DNA of 64,000 bases from Capnocytophaga sp. ARDL2 (GCF_041530365.1 NZ_CP168034.1:806001-870000); one strand, 5' to 3'; shown: positions 1-9,110, numbered from the stretch's first letter. The notes: generated by a model from the letters alone, not told the origin. Program-made: numbers and translations.

Positions 1-19
1 ATTTAAAAAATATAACATT

Positions 20-343
20 ATGAGTAGAACAGGTAATACATTAGTAGCTATTTTAGCAGGAGCAGCTGTAGGAGCAGTTGCGGGTATTTTATTAGCACCA
101 GAAAGAGGTTCTGATACGAGAAAGAAAATTTCAAAAGGGTTTAAAGAAGGAAAAGATGAGGTAGCATGCAAGATTGAGGAGTTGAAAAACCAATTAGTAG
201 GTTTGATTTCTTCTAAAAAAGAAAATATAGAGGATACAATCGAATCTTTTGTAGCTGATTCAGGTGATAAGGCTGATGAAGTAATCAACAAATTGGAAGA
301 TAAAATTGCTCGATTGAAAGCAAAAGTTGAAAAACAAGCTTAA
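20..343 (+). CDS. YtxH domain-containing protein
   Basis: Small 107-residue protein. Residues 8-27 form a Gly/Ala-rich hydrophobic segment (AILAGAAVGAVAGILLAP) followed at once by ERGSDTRKKI, the usual signature of YtxH-family proteins: one membrane helix, then a charged, predicted coiled-coil tail to the C-terminus. The family is linked to envelope stress in other bacteria, but the biochemical role is unknown. It heads a three-gene cassette with the holin-like gene at 366 and the small gene at 725, with intergenic gaps of only 22 and 5 bases, so co-transcription is likely. The promoter is probably upstream of the window. Confidence 0.85.
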   Translation: MSRTGNTLVAILAGAAVGAVAGILLAPERGSDTRKKISKGFKEGKDEVACKIEELKNQLVGLISSKKENIEDTIESFVADSGDKADEVINKLEDKIARLKAKVEKQA

Positions 344-365
344 GAACAAATTTAAAAGAGAAAAG

Positions 366-719
366 ATGTCTTTGAAGGAGGAAATAAAAAACAATTTTTC
401 AGAAATGCAAGCAGAGACAAGAGCCTTTGTCGATGCAAATATTAAATATTTTCAGTTGCTTGGTTTCAAGATTTCTGCGAAAGCATTTGGTTTGCTATTA
501 AAAATATCGGCTATTACCCTAATGTGTGCTTTGGGGTTGCTTTTTTTGTCTTTTTCATTGGCATTTATGATTGGGCACGAGTTACAAAGCAACACCTTGG
601 GATTTTTAATCGTTGCTGGAGTTTATTTTTTTATGGCATTAATGGTTTATGTTTTGAGAGAAACATTGATAGAGTTGCCTATTCTCAAAAAGCTTTCTGC
701 AATATTTTTTAATAATTAA
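366..719 (+). CDS. Putative holin-like membrane protein (Phage_holin_3_6 / holin-X type)
   Basis: 117 residues from the ATG at 366. An earlier in-frame ATG at 327 would overlap the preceding gene and add a lysine-rich stretch unlike the family, so 366 is preferred. The N-terminus is charged and amphipathic (MSLKEEIKNNFSEMQAE). Two hydrophobic segments follow at about residues 40-70 and 78-100, and the end is short and cytoplasmic. This layout matches the two-helix Phage_holin_3_6 family that accompanies YtxH proteins in Bacteroidota. Despite the family name, no phage genes are nearby; it is more likely a housekeeping envelope protein. Function is inferred from family resemblance only. Confidence 0.7.
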   Translation: MSLKEEIKNNFSEMQAETRAFVDANIKYFQLLGFKISAKAFGLLLKISAITLMCALGLLFLSFSLAFMIGHELQSNTLGFLIVAGVYFFMALMVYVLRETLIELPILKKLSAIFFNN

Positions 720-724
720 TCATT

Positions 725-973
725 ATGAAAAAAGATTTTAACAATTTTGAAGAGCTTAATAATGAGTTGGAGATTTTAAAGTTGGAGAGAGAACTTCAAT
801 GGAGAAAGTTGACTCAAACATTTTCTAGTACTACTGAAAAATTGACTCCCAATAATTTTGCAAAAACTGCAGTTAGTAGTGCTCTGAGTGCATTTACACC
901 CTCAGCTGGAAAATCTGTGATTGTTTCTCTCATTCTAAAGTTCATCATTAATAGACTTTTTAAAAGAAAATAG
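725..973 (+). CDS. Small hypothetical protein of the YtxH/holin cassette
   Basis: 82 residues, starting 5 bases after the holin-like gene. The first half is polar and helical (MKKDFNNFEELNNELEILKL, heptad-like leucines). The second half holds a hydrophobic stretch at about residues 60-78 ending in a basic tail (FKRK). I do not recognise a named domain. Position and spacing argue that it works with the two upstream genes, and a strong bidirectional terminator follows at 984. Confidence 0.65.
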   Translation: MKKDFNNFEELNNELEILKLERELQWRKLTQTFSSTTEKLTPNNFAKTAVSSALSAFTPSAGKSVIVSLILKFIINRLFKRK

Positions 974-983
974 TTAAACGAAA

Positions 984-1024
984 CAAAAAACCACGAGTTG
1001 AAAATTTCAACTCGTGGTTTTGTT
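984..1024. terminator. Bidirectional intrinsic terminator
   Basis: AAACCACGAGTTGAAA pairs perfectly with TTTCAACTCGTGGTTT with almost no loop, flanked by A-rich sequence on the left and T-rich on the right. It serves both the plus-strand cassette and rnr on the minus strand. Confidence 0.85.
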
Positions 1025-1025
1025 T

Positions 1026-3218
1026 TTATCCTTTCCTTACAAAATAAAAATCCAATTGTTTCTTTATCAAATCGGTGTTTTTTACTTTCACGACTATTTC
1101 ATCACCCAACTGTAATTTATTTCCGGTAACTTCGCCTACCATAGCATATTGCTTTTCGTCGAAAATATAATAATCGTCATCTAAATCGCGTACTCTAATC
1201 ATACCTTCGCATTTATTTTCGATGATTTCTACATAAATACCCCATTCGGTAACGCCTGAAATCACACCCAAAAATTCTTGGTTTTGATGGTCTTGCATAA
1301 ATTTTACTTGCATGTATTTGATGCTGTCTCGCTCTGCATTTACTGCCAAATTTTCCATTTGTGAGCAATGGCGACATTTGTCTTCAAACACCTCTTCGTT
1401 TGCCGACGCTCCACCGTCTAAATAATGTTGCAACAATCGATGAGCCATCACATCGGGATAGCGACGAATAGGCGAAGTAAAATGCGAATAATAATCAAAT
1501 GCCAATCCGTAATGTCCAATGTTTTCGGTAGAATATTGAGCCTTGCTCATACTGCGAATGGTGAGCGTGTCCACCAAGTTTTGCTCTCGATTGCCTTTTA
1601 CATCTATCAATAATTGATTGATAGACTGCGTCAGTGATTTTTTGTTTTTGAAATTCAATCCGTAACCAAATTTTGAAATGATTGATTGTAAGTTGAATAA
1701 TTTATCTTGGTCGGGTTCGTCGTGTACACGATAGACAAAAGTTTTGTTTTGCTTTCCGATAAATTCCGACACTTTTCTATTTGCCAGCAACATAAATTCC
1801 TCAATCAAATGATTGGCATCTTTGGCAACTTTGAAATACACACCTATGGGTTCGTCTTGTTCGTTTAAGTGAAATTTTACCTCTGCTTTATCAAAAGAAA
1901 TAGCACCATTTGCAAATCGTTTGTTTCTCAGTGTTTTTGCTAATTCATCCATCGTTTCCACCGCAAAAACGATGTCTTTTGAAAGCGTATAAGCCCCCTC
2001 GCGAATCGACACATCAGCTGGAATTTCTATAGAACCGTCTTTATTGATGATTGATCGGTCTTTGCTGTTTTCGATGATGTATTGAGCTTCTTCGTACGCC
2101 ATTCGTTCGTCTGAATAAATTACCGTGCGACCAAACCATTTATTGACGATTTCAGCGTTTTTGTTCAATTCAAACACCGCAGAAAAGGTATATTTTTCCT
2201 CATGAGGTCGCAAGGAACAGGCAAAGTTTGACAATACTTCGGGCAACATAGGTATTACGCGATCGACTAGATAAATCGAAGTCGCACGATTGTATGCCTC
2301 TTGGTCTAAAATTGTACCCTCTTGTACATAATGTGATACGTCTGCTATGTGTACACCGATTTCGTAATTGCCATTTTCCAACACTTGAAACGACAAAGCG
2401 TCGTCAAAATCTTTAGCGTCTTTTGGGTCGATGGTAAAGGTAAGTGCCTTTCGCATATCACGGCGTTTGGCAATTTCTTCGGTTGTAATAGAAGTGTCGA
2501 GTTTTTGAGCAAAGGTTTCTACCTCGACAGGAAAATCTGTTGGTAAACCATATTCGGATAGAATAGCATGTATTTCTGTGCTGTGATCTCCTGGTTTTCC
2601 GAGTACTTTTTTCACTTTAGCATACGGATTGTTGGCACGAGTAGGCCAATCGGTCATTTCTACCAATACCACATCACCGTCTTTGGCACCGTTGATTTTT
2701 TCGATAGGCACAAATAAATCTACATACATACGAGGATTGGCACATACTACAAAACCAAAAGTTTTGTGCATTTGCAAAATACCAACAAATTCAGATTTGT
2801 TTCGTTCTACGATTTCAACGATTTCAGCCTCTGGGCGTTTGTTTTTGCGTTTGTTGAAAATATAGGCCTTTACTGTATCTCCGTGCAAGGCTTTGCTGAG
2901 GTTGTTTTGTGGAATAAATACATCCTCTTCCAAATCTTCGCAAACAAAATATGCCGTTTTTTTGGTGGTCATATCCAGCGTACCGATGTAGTATGATTGT
3001 TCTACAATGCTGTATTTACCGTGTTCTTTTTCTATGATTTTTTTCGTGGCACGGAGTTTTTGTAATTCTTTGATAATTTCATTTCTTCCGTGTGTATTAT
3101 TGACATCAAGTGCAGAAGAAATTTGTTTATAATTGAAAGATTTAGTAGGATTTTTTGATAAGAAAATCAATATTTTTCCAGAGTAATCTTTTTTCTTCTT
3201 GTTTAGTCGTTTTTTCAT
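1026..3218 (-). CDS. rnr: Ribonuclease R
   Basis: 730-residue 3'-5' exoribonuclease that degrades structured RNA. Order of parts: a winged-helix-like N-terminus (about 12-70), cold-shock OB domains (about 75-240), the RNB catalytic domain (about 250-600) with the metal-binding acidic cluster DPKDAKDFDDALS at 264-276, and a C-terminal S1 domain (about 640-725, FLGVISGVTEWGIYVEI). Length fits Bacteroidota RNase R; the lysine-rich tail typical of E. coli is absent. It is transcribed alone, with a TACTTTTG promoter box just upstream and a shared terminator at its 3' end. Confidence 0.95.
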   Translation of the reverse strand: MKKRLNKKKKDYSGKILIFLSKNPTKSFNYKQISSALDVNNTHGRNEIIKELQKLRATKKIIEKEHGKYSIVEQSYYIGTLDMTTKKTAYFVCEDLEEDVFIPQNNLSKALHGDTVKAYIFNKRKNKRPEAEIVEIVERNKSEFVGILQMHKTFGFVVCANPRMYVDLFVPIEKINGAKDGDVVLVEMTDWPTRANNPYAKVKKVLGKPGDHSTEIHAILSEYGLPTDFPVEVETFAQKLDTSITTEEIAKRRDMRKALTFTIDPKDAKDFDDALSFQVLENGNYEIGVHIADVSHYVQEGTILDQEAYNRATSIYLVDRVIPMLPEVLSNFACSLRPHEEKYTFSAVFELNKNAEIVNKWFGRTVIYSDERMAYEEAQYIIENSKDRSIINKDGSIEIPADVSIREGAYTLSKDIVFAVETMDELAKTLRNKRFANGAISFDKAEVKFHLNEQDEPIGVYFKVAKDANHLIEEFMLLANRKVSEFIGKQNKTFVYRVHDEPDQDKLFNLQSIISKFGYGLNFKNKKSLTQSINQLLIDVKGNREQNLVDTLTIRSMSKAQYSTENIGHYGLAFDYYSHFTSPIRRYPDVMAHRLLQHYLDGGASANEEVFEDKCRHCSQMENLAVNAERDSIKYMQVKFMQDHQNQEFLGVISGVTEWGIYVEIIENKCEGMIRVRDLDDDYYIFDEKQYAMVGEVTGNKLQLGDEIVVKVKNTDLIKKQLDFYFVRKG

Positions 3219-3238
3219 TTTGAAAAGTTTTTATGATG

Positions 3239-3271
3239 CAAAAGTAAATCAATTTGATTACAATAAATCAA
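3239..3271 (-). promoter_or_regulatory. Predicted rnr promoter
   Basis: On the minus strand TACTTTTG (3246-3239) matches the Bacteroidota -7 box TAnnTTTG, with a TTG 22 bases upstream (3271-3269). It lies 20 bases from the rnr ATG. Confidence 0.6.
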
Positions 3272-3323
3272 TCTCCTAGGTTAATTAATTTTTATAAAAT
3301 AATTTTTATTTAGATTATTTTTA

Positions 3324-3331
3324 TATATTTG
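3324..3331 (+). promoter_or_regulatory. Predicted -7 box of the LRR protein gene
   Basis: TATATTTG matches TAnnTTTG, about 80 bases upstream of the ATG at 3412. I see no TTG at the expected -33 distance, so this is a single-element call. Confidence 0.5.
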
Positions 3332-3411
3332 CAAACTGAAAAGTGCACTTGAATTTAGAAATAGTTCTTTTAAAATAAAAATTTTTTAATTCAATAAATT
3401 TATTTTTACAT

Positions 3412-4539
3412 ATGAAAAAACAATTACATTTTATCAGATTAGCCTTTGTTGGGGCAGTTTTATTTACCGTATCATCTGCTGTAGCACAAGAGGAGGTTGT
3501 TGTAAATATCCCTGATGAGAATATGAAACAGATTTTGGTTGAAAATTTAGAAATAAATACCAATGAAGATGATGAAATACAAATCTCTGAAGCAGTAGCC
3601 TATACAGGGGCAATTGATTTGTTGAATATGGGGATTCAGGATCTTACAGGAATCGAAGCGTTTGTAAATATTACAGAGTTAGATTGTTCTGAGAATCAAT
3701 TAACTTCTTTGGATGTGAGTGCAAATACGGAACTGAAAAAGTTGTATTGTTATGACAATCAATTAGAAAGTTTAAATTTGAATCAAAACACACTTTTAGA
3801 GCTACTTTCTTGTGAGAATAATCAATTAACTTCTTTGGATGTGAGTGCAAATACGGAACTGAAAAAGTTGTATTGTTATGACAATCAATTAGAAAGTTTG
3901 AATTTGAGTCAAAACACACTTTTAGAGCTACTTTCTTGTGAGAATAATCAATTAACTTCTTTGGATTTAACTTATAATCCATCTTTGAAACAACTACACT
4001 GTGCAGAAAATCTTATCACTTTTTTTCAAGGTTTAGGAACGAATTTAGTTGAATTGATTTGTCAAGATAATAAATTGACTAGTTTAGATTTAAGTCATTG
4101 TACTTCTCTTAATAAACTTTTTTGTGAAAATAATGAATTGATTTCTTTAAATGTGAAGAATGGTAATAATACAAATTTTATAAATTTTTCAGCAATAGGA
4201 AATCCCTATCTTTCGTGTATAAAAGTAGATGATGCTCAAGGAAATTATTTAGCAAACTGGAACAAAGATCAAGGAGCAGAGTATAGTGAAGATTGTGAAA
4301 GTCTTACTACAGGAGATCAAGAAGCCGTTTTGTCGGGATTGTATCCAAATCCTGTATTGAGCAATCTTTCAGTGTTAGTCAAAAATTCCCAAAAAGGGGA
4401 TTTATACGATGCAATGGGCAAGAAATTGCAAGAAATAGAACTTGTAGAAGGACTTAATCAGGTGAGTATGGAGTATTTGTCAGCAGGGATATATTTTCTT
4501 GTAGTAGGTAATCAGACCTATAAAATAGTAAAGCAATAG
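3412..4539 (+). CDS. Leucine-rich repeat protein with type IX secretion sorting domain
   Basis: 375 residues. A Sec signal peptide (about 1-25, ending SSAVAQ) is followed by a short region and about ten 21-residue LRRs of the bacterial L-x-C-x-x-N-Q-L-T-S-L-D type (about 70-280). A C-terminal domain (about 305-375) has the GLYPNPV start and the IVKQ end characteristic of type A sorting signals of the type IX system. Predicted to be exported and anchored on or released from the surface, where such LRRs usually bind proteins or glycans; the ligand is unknown. A 126-base stretch is duplicated almost exactly inside the repeats. It stands alone between rnr and a terminator. Confidence 0.85.
   Translation: MKKQLHFIRLAFVGAVLFTVSSAVAQEEVVVNIPDENMKQILVENLEINTNEDDEIQISEAVAYTGAIDLLNMGIQDLTGIEAFVNITELDCSENQLTSLDVSANTELKKLYCYDNQLESLNLNQNTLLELLSCENNQLTSLDVSANTELKKLYCYDNQLESLNLSQNTLLELLSCENNQLTSLDLTYNPSLKQLHCAENLITFFQGLGTNLVELICQDNKLTSLDLSHCTSLNKLFCENNELISLNVKNGNNTNFINFSAIGNPYLSCIKVDDAQGNYLANWNKDQGAEYSEDCESLTTGDQEAVLSGLYPNPVLSNLSVLVKNSQKGDLYDAMGKKLQEIELVEGLNQVSMEYLSAGIYFLVVGNQTYKIVKQ
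3695..3946 (+). repeat. Near-perfect 126-bp tandem duplication inside the LRR gene
   Basis: Two head-to-tail 126-bp units (3695-3820, 3821-3946), plus the start of a third to about 3964. Each encodes two 21-residue LRRs. The first two units differ at only two positions that I could spot (TTAAATTTGAATC versus TTGAATTTGAGTC), pointing to a recent duplication. Confidence 0.85.
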
Positions 4540-4610
4540 CTCTTTTGTTGTTATGAAAAAGAAAAAATATAGTTCTGAAAAATCAGAATAGTGCATTATC
4601 AAAAAAAAAT

Positions 4611-4650
4611 AAAAAACAGTACACATAATAGAGATTTGTACTGTTTTTTT
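4611..4650 (+). terminator. Intrinsic terminator after the LRR gene
   Basis: AAAAAACAGTACA pairs with TGTACTGTTTTTTT around a 13-base loop, with a T-rich tail on the plus strand. Confidence 0.75.
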
Positions 4651-4661
4651 ATATAAAAAAA

Positions 4662-4691
4662 TTGATATTTATATAAATGAGAGTATCTTTG
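4662..4691 (+). promoter_or_regulatory. Predicted promoter of the alkaline phosphatase gene
   Basis: TTG (4662-4664), 19-base spacer, TATCTTTG (4684-4691). It fits the Flavobacterium consensus TTG-N17-23-TAnnTTTG and sits 28 bases before the ATG. Confidence 0.7.
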
Positions 4692-4719
4692 TTGTCTCAT
4701 GTAGATTTTTTTATAAAAA

Positions 4720-6162
4720 ATGAAAAGGAGAAAATTTTTAAAAATAGGGGGGGTAGCTTCCTTGGGGACATTAATGTTACCTGGAGAAGTTCAAGCAAAT
4801 ATATTGGGAGAAAGTGAAAAACCGCGTTTGACTGCTAAAAATCTGATTTTTATGGTGAGTGACGGAATGAGTAATGGAACACTTTCGTTGACCGATTTGT
4901 ATGCTCGTAAACTATTGGGAAAGCCGACAGCTTGGATACAATCTTACTCAGATTCTAATGTAAAAAGAGCCTTGATGGATATGTCATCAGCAAATTCGTC
5001 TGTAACGGATTCGGCGGCAGCAAGTTCGTCGTGGGGCGGAGGGGTGCGTGTCAATAATGGAAGTCTCAATGTAGATCCTGAGGGAAATTTTATTACACCT
5101 ATTTGGCAAAAATTTAAAGAAATGGGAAAAAAAGTGGGCTGTGTAACTACTGTTCCCATTACTCATGCTACACCAGCGGGTTTTGCTGTCGCTGTAAAAA
5201 AACGCAACGACCAGAGTTTGATAGCCGAGAAATACTTGGAAAAAGGCTACGATGTGTTGCTGGGAGGAGGTCAAAAATATTTTGATGGCAATTTGCGAAA
5301 AGACGGAGTAGATATGTATGCTAAATTTGCAGAACAAGGATATTTTGTGGCAAAATCAAAAGGGGAATTGCAAAAATTGTCGCCTAATCAAAAGGTTTTA
5401 GGTGTATTTGATACAGATGCATTGCCCTATTATATAGACACCAAACGCGAACAATCATTGACTGAAAATATTCCATCGTTGGCAGAAATGACCAAAATTG
5501 CTATACAACAAATGGAAAAACACGAAGACGGATTTGTCTTACAAATAGAGTCAGGTAAAGTAGATTGGGCAGCACATGGAAATGATATTGGAGCGTTGAT
5601 ACATGAGCAATTGCAATTTGACGAAGCATTGGAAGAGGTGTTGAAATTTGCAAGAGAAGACAATGATACGATTGTGATTTTTACGACAGACCATGGAAAT
5701 GCTAATCCTGGATTGATTTATGGGAAAAATGTAGATGATTTTTACACACAAATTGCCAATTATAAATGTAGTAACGAACATTTGTTGAATCTGTTTTCGA
5801 AAAAAGACACTGTAAAAAGCATACAGTCAACAGTTGAAAAAATGATGAAAATAGAATTGACAGTAGAAGAGGCAGAGGAAATATTGTCGTATTATACAGG
5901 AATCAAAAAAGAAGACGATGGATTGTACAATTATAAAAAAGTACCGTTTAAATTGTTTTCAGAAATTCAAAGTAAGAGAAATAGAGTAGGGTGGATTTCG
6001 ATGGATCATTCGTCAGATTATGTAGAGTTGGCGGTTTATAAACCCTGTCGAGTAAAGGATTTTATCAAAAAAGGATTTTATCAAAATATAGAATTACACC
6101 AGATGATGTTGAAAAATGTAATGGTTTATCATAATAAAAGAATAAAACACTATTATGAATAA
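4720..6162 (+). CDS. Alkaline phosphatase family protein, exported
   Basis: 480 residues. The N-terminus MKRRKFLKIGGVASLG has the twin-arginine look (RRKFLK), so export of a folded metalloenzyme by Tat is plausible. Core motifs of the alkaline phosphatase superfamily are visible: metal Asp in MVSDGM (D48), the nucleophile Ser in VTDSAAA (S98), THATPAGFAV, IESGKVDWAAHGND, FTTDHGNANPG and a late MDHSSD. It should hydrolyse phosphomonoesters in the periplasm using two zinc ions; true substrate unknown. It is monocistronic. No Pho-box-like element could be recognised. Confidence 0.88.
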   Translation: MKRRKFLKIGGVASLGTLMLPGEVQANILGESEKPRLTAKNLIFMVSDGMSNGTLSLTDLYARKLLGKPTAWIQSYSDSNVKRALMDMSSANSSVTDSAAASSSWGGGVRVNNGSLNVDPEGNFITPIWQKFKEMGKKVGCVTTVPITHATPAGFAVAVKKRNDQSLIAEKYLEKGYDVLLGGGQKYFDGNLRKDGVDMYAKFAEQGYFVAKSKGELQKLSPNQKVLGVFDTDALPYYIDTKREQSLTENIPSLAEMTKIAIQQMEKHEDGFVLQIESGKVDWAAHGNDIGALIHEQLQFDEALEEVLKFAREDNDTIVIFTTDHGNANPGLIYGKNVDDFYTQIANYKCSNEHLLNLFSKKDTVKSIQSTVEKMMKIELTVEEAEEILSYYTGIKKEDDGLYNYKKVPFKLFSEIQSKRNRVGWISMDHSSDYVELAVYKPCRVKDFIKKGFYQNIELHQMMLKNVMVYHNKRIKHYYE

Positions 6163-6288
6163 TTTATGCAATCAAAAAGTTGAATAATGTTGATGAAATA
6201 AGCGTAAAAAAAAACGTTTAACATAAAGTTAATTGTTTGACTTTGAAATAAAACAAACAATATTAAAAAGAATAAGTAAGACAAAGCA

Positions 6289-7269
6289 ATGTTTTCAAAA
6301 GAGGATGTTTTTTCGATACAGACCAAAAAGCAATTTCACAAAATAGCCATGAAAGTTTTTCGATTTCAATACGAAAACAATCAAGTGTATAAAGAATTTT
6401 GTGATTTAGTAAAAAAAACGCCTTCTAATGTGTCAACATTGGAACAAATCCCCTTTTTGCCTATCGAATTTTTTAAAACAAAAAAAATCGTTTCGACCAC
6501 TAAAGAACCTCAAGAGATTTTTACCAGTAGTGGAACCACAGGGCAGACGGTGAGTAAACATTACGTAAGTGATTTGTCGGTTTATGAAGAAAGTTTTCTC
6601 AATGGATTTCAGAGAATGTATGGAGCGATTGAAAATTATACAATATTGGCATTGTTACCTTCATATTTAGAGCGACAAGGTTCTTCCTTAATATATATGG
6701 TAGAGCGGATGATAAAAGAATCCGGCTGTCCTCACAGTGGGTTTTATCTGCACAATTATGATGAATTGGTTGAGAAAATCAATTTGTTGGAAAACGAAGA
6801 AAAAAACACACTGTTAATAGGGGTGTCTTATGCCTTGATGAATTTGATAGAAACCCATATCTTTGAATTACAACACACCATAGTAATGGAAACAGGAGGT
6901 ATGAAAGGAATGCGAAAGGAATTGGTGAGGGAGGAGTTGCATGAACTATTAAAAAAAGGTTTTGGAGTCGAAAAAATACATTCGGAATACGGAATGACCG
7001 AAATGTTGTCACAGGGATATTCGTTGGGAGATGGAATATATGAGTGTCCGCCGTGGATGGATGTGATAGTACGAGATACGGAAGATCCTTTTAGTATCTT
7101 AAGTAATGAAAAAACAGGTGGAGTCAATATAATAGATTTGGCAAATTTTGAGAGTATATCATTTATAGCAACTCAAGATTTGGGAAGAAAGCAAGCCAAT
7201 GGAACCTTTGAGATCCATGGAAGGTTTGATAATTCAGACATAAGAGGTTGCAATTTGATGGTGGTATAG
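6289..7269 (+). CDS. LuxE/acyl-protein synthetase-like adenylate-forming protein
   Basis: 326 residues. Motifs typical of the LuxE-like branch of adenylate-forming enzymes: FTSSGTTGQ (about 82-90, phosphate-binding loop), EYGMTEM (ATP/Mg motif), and near the end DLGR followed by GRFDNSDIRGCNL. It lacks the large C-terminal lid of full-length AMP ligases. Flavobacterial relatives are annotated as acyl transferases or LuxE proteins that activate a carboxylate; there are no lux genes here, so bioluminescence is not implied. The 125-base gap upstream shows no clear promoter. The next features are tRNAs, so the stop is unlikely to be wrong. Confidence 0.75.
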   Translation: MFSKEDVFSIQTKKQFHKIAMKVFRFQYENNQVYKEFCDLVKKTPSNVSTLEQIPFLPIEFFKTKKIVSTTKEPQEIFTSSGTTGQTVSKHYVSDLSVYEESFLNGFQRMYGAIENYTILALLPSYLERQGSSLIYMVERMIKESGCPHSGFYLHNYDELVEKINLLENEEKNTLLIGVSYALMNLIETHIFELQHTIVMETGGMKGMRKELVREELHELLKKGFGVEKIHSEYGMTEMLSQGYSLGDGIYECPPWMDVIVRDTEDPFSILSNEKTGGVNIIDLANFESISFIATQDLGRKQANGTFEIHGRFDNSDIRGCNLMVV

Positions 7270-7296
7270 AGATAAAAGAAAAAAGTTTGAAAAATA

Positions 7297-7328
7297 TTTG
7301 TGAGATTTATATTTGTTTTATACATTTG
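7297..7328 (+). promoter_or_regulatory. Predicted promoter of the tRNA-tuf operon
   Basis: TTTG (7297-7300), 20-base spacer, TACATTTG (7321-7328): the best full Bacteroidota promoter in the window. It lies about 50 bases before tRNA-Tyr and probably drives tRNA-Tyr, tRNA-Thr and tuf. Confidence 0.75.
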
Positions 7329-7376
7329 CAGTCTGTTAGGAGAGGGTAAACTCTTTTGGCGAGTAAAAACATAGGC

Positions 7377-7457
7377 GGGGAGATACTCAAGTGGCCAACG
7401 AGGACGGACTGTAAATCCGTTGGGAAACCTTCGCAGGTTCGAATCCTGCTCTCCCCA
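7377..7457 (+). tRNA. tRNA-Tyr (anticodon GTA)
   Basis: Acceptor arms GGGGAGA / TCTCCCC plus discriminator A, anticodon loop ACTGTAAAT with GTA, a long class II variable arm, and T-loop GGTTCGAATCC. No encoded CCA. Confidence 0.93.
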
Positions 7458-7472
7458 CAAAAATAGGCATAC

Positions 7473-7544
7473 GCCGGCGTAGCTCAGCGGTAGAGTGCTT
7501 CCTTGGTAAGGAAGAGGTCACGGGTTCAAGTCCCGTCGTTGGCT
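7473..7544 (+). tRNA. tRNA-Thr (anticodon GGT)
   Basis: Acceptor GCCGGCG pairs with CGTTGGC (two G-U), D-arm GCTCAGCGGTAGAGT, anticodon GGT in CTTGGTAAG, T-loop GGTTCAAGTCC, discriminator T. It is 15 bases after tRNA-Tyr and about 50 bases before tuf, the usual arrangement in this phylum. Confidence 0.93.
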
Positions 7545-7593
7545 CAATAAATTTTGAACACTAATTTATATAACTAAGATTAAATTTTAAATC

Positions 7594-8781
7594 ATGGCAA
7601 AAGAAACTTTTGATCGTTCGAAGCCGCACTTAAACATCGGTACAATCGGACACGTAGATCACGGAAAAACTACAACAACAGCTGCTATTACTAAAGTATT
7701 AGCTGACAAAGGTTTGTCTGAAGTTCGTTCATTTGACTCAATTGACAACGCTCCGGAAGAAAAAGAGCGTGGTATTACAATTAATACTTCTCACGTAGAG
7801 TATCAAACAGCTAACCGTCACTATGCACACGTTGACTGTCCAGGTCACGCGGATTACGTTAAAAACATGGTAACTGGTGCTGCACAGATGGATGGAGCTA
7901 TCTTGGTAGTAGCTGCTACAGATGGACCAATGCCACAAACTCGTGAGCACATCCTTTTAGGACGTCAGGTAGGTATTCCAAGAATCGTTGTATTCTTAAA
8001 CAAAGTTGATATGGTGGACGACGAAGAGTTGTTAGAGCTTGTAGAAATGGAAGTTCGTGACTTGTTGTCTTTCTATGATTACGACGGAGACAATGGTCCA
8101 GTAATCAAAGGATCTGCATTGGGTGCTTTGAATGGTGAGGCTAAATGGGTTGATACTATCATGGAATTGATGGATGCTGTTGACAACTGGATCGAAGAGC
8201 CAGTGCGTGACAATGAAAAACCATTCTTGATGCCAATCGAGGACGTTTTCACTATCACAGGACGTGGTACAGTAGCTACAGGACGTATCGAAACTGGAGT
8301 TGCTAACACTGGAGACCCAGTAGAAATCATCGGTATGGGAGCTGATAAATTGACTTCTACAATCACAGGGGTTGAGATGTTCCGTAAAATCCTTGACCGT
8401 GGGGAGGCTGGAGATAACGTAGGATTGTTGTTGAGAGGTATCGACAAGTCTGATATCCGTCGTGGTATGGTTATCTGTAAACCAGGTTCAGTAAAACCAC
8501 ACGCTAAATTCAAAGCTGAGGTTTATATCTTGAAAAAAGAAGAGGGTGGACGTCACACTCCATTCCACAACAACTACCGTCCACAGTTCTATGTGCGTAC
8601 AACTGACGTAACTGGTACTATCGTATTGCCAGAAGGAACTGATATGGTAATGCCTGGAGATAACTTGACAATCACTGTTGAGTTGTTGCAACCAATCGCA
8701 TTGTCTGTAGGTCTTCGTTTCGCTATCCGTGAAGGAGGTCGTACAGTAGGTGCAGGTCAGGTAACTGAGTTGTTAGACTAA
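7594..8781 (+). CDS. tuf: Translation elongation factor Tu
   Basis: 395 residues, the full family length. It delivers aminoacyl-tRNA to the ribosome with GTP hydrolysis. G1 GHVDHGKT (about 19-26), G3 DCPGH, G4 NKVD, and the barrel domains 2 and 3 are all present; the C-terminus ends VTELLD. Strong codon bias (frequent CGT, GGT, ATC) sets it apart from neighbouring non-ribosomal genes. The single tuf copy is embedded among tRNAs as in other Bacteroidota. Confidence 0.98.
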   Translation: MAKETFDRSKPHLNIGTIGHVDHGKTTTTAAITKVLADKGLSEVRSFDSIDNAPEEKERGITINTSHVEYQTANRHYAHVDCPGHADYVKNMVTGAAQMDGAILVVAATDGPMPQTREHILLGRQVGIPRIVVFLNKVDMVDDEELLELVEMEVRDLLSFYDYDGDNGPVIKGSALGALNGEAKWVDTIMELMDAVDNWIEEPVRDNEKPFLMPIEDVFTITGRGTVATGRIETGVANTGDPVEIIGMGADKLTSTITGVEMFRKILDRGEAGDNVGLLLRGIDKSDIRRGMVICKPGSVKPHAKFKAEVYILKKEEGGRHTPFHNNYRPQFYVRTTDVTGTIVLPEGTDMVMPGDNLTITVELLQPIALSVGLRFAIREGGRTVGAGQVTELLD

Positions 8782-8797
8782 TTTAATCTATAACTTT

Positions 8798-8822
8798 AAA
8801 GTCGGCATCCGTGCCGACTTTA
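8798..8822 (+). terminator. Hairpin between tuf and tRNA-Trp
   Basis: AAAGTCGGCA pairs with TGCCGACTTT around a short TCCG loop. The T-tail is short (TTTATCT), so this may be a partial terminator or an RNA processing site rather than a full stop. Confidence 0.6.
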
Positions 8823-8825
8823 TCT

Positions 8826-8896
8826 ACGGGTGTAGTTCAAGGGTAGAATAGCGGTCTCCAAAACCGTTGATGGGGGTTCGAATCCCTCCACCCGTG
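8826..8896 (+). tRNA. tRNA-Trp (anticodon CCA)
   Basis: Acceptor ACGGGTG / CACCCGT with discriminator G, D-arm GTTCAAGGGTAGAAT, anticodon CCA in TCTCCAAAA, T-loop GGTTCGAATCC. It lies 16 bases before secE. Confidence 0.92.
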
Positions 8897-8912
8897 CAAA
8901 ATAAAAAAAGCA

Positions 8913-9110
8913 ATGGCTAAAAAAAGTAATTATATAGCAGATTCATTCAACGAATTAAAAACCAATGTGTCTTGGACTCCATGGTCAGAAGTGCAAAGAT
9001 ATACAATTATTGTAGCAATCTTTACAGTGTTGTTTTCTTTGGCGATTTGGGGAGTAGATACTGTATTCCAAAAAGCAATTGCAGGTTTTTTTAATATTAT
9101 TAACGGCTAA
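8913..9110 (+). CDS. secE: Preprotein translocase subunit SecE
   Basis: 65 residues, the short single-helix SecE form. The cytoplasmic amphipathic segment contains the conserved FNELKTNVSWTPWSEVQ, followed by one membrane helix (about 40-60). It stabilises SecY in the Sec channel. It sits 13 bases before nusG in the classical secE-nusG-rplKAJL-rpoBC order. Confidence 0.93.
   Translation: MAKKSNYIADSFNELKTNVSWTPWSEVQRYTIIVAIFTVLFSLAIWGVDTVFQKAIAGFFNIING

Noticed and set aside
1..973. Prophage remnant because of the holin-like gene
   Set aside because: No other phage gene is present; the YtxH/holin-like cassette is a common chromosomal unit in this phylum.
3671..3982. Minus-strand open frame inside the LRR gene with its own repeats
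   Set aside because: It mirrors the 126-bp duplication of the plus-strand gene; a shadow of low-complexity coding sequence.
6289..7269. Bioluminescence gene luxE
   Set aside because: Only the fold matches; there is no luxCDAB context.
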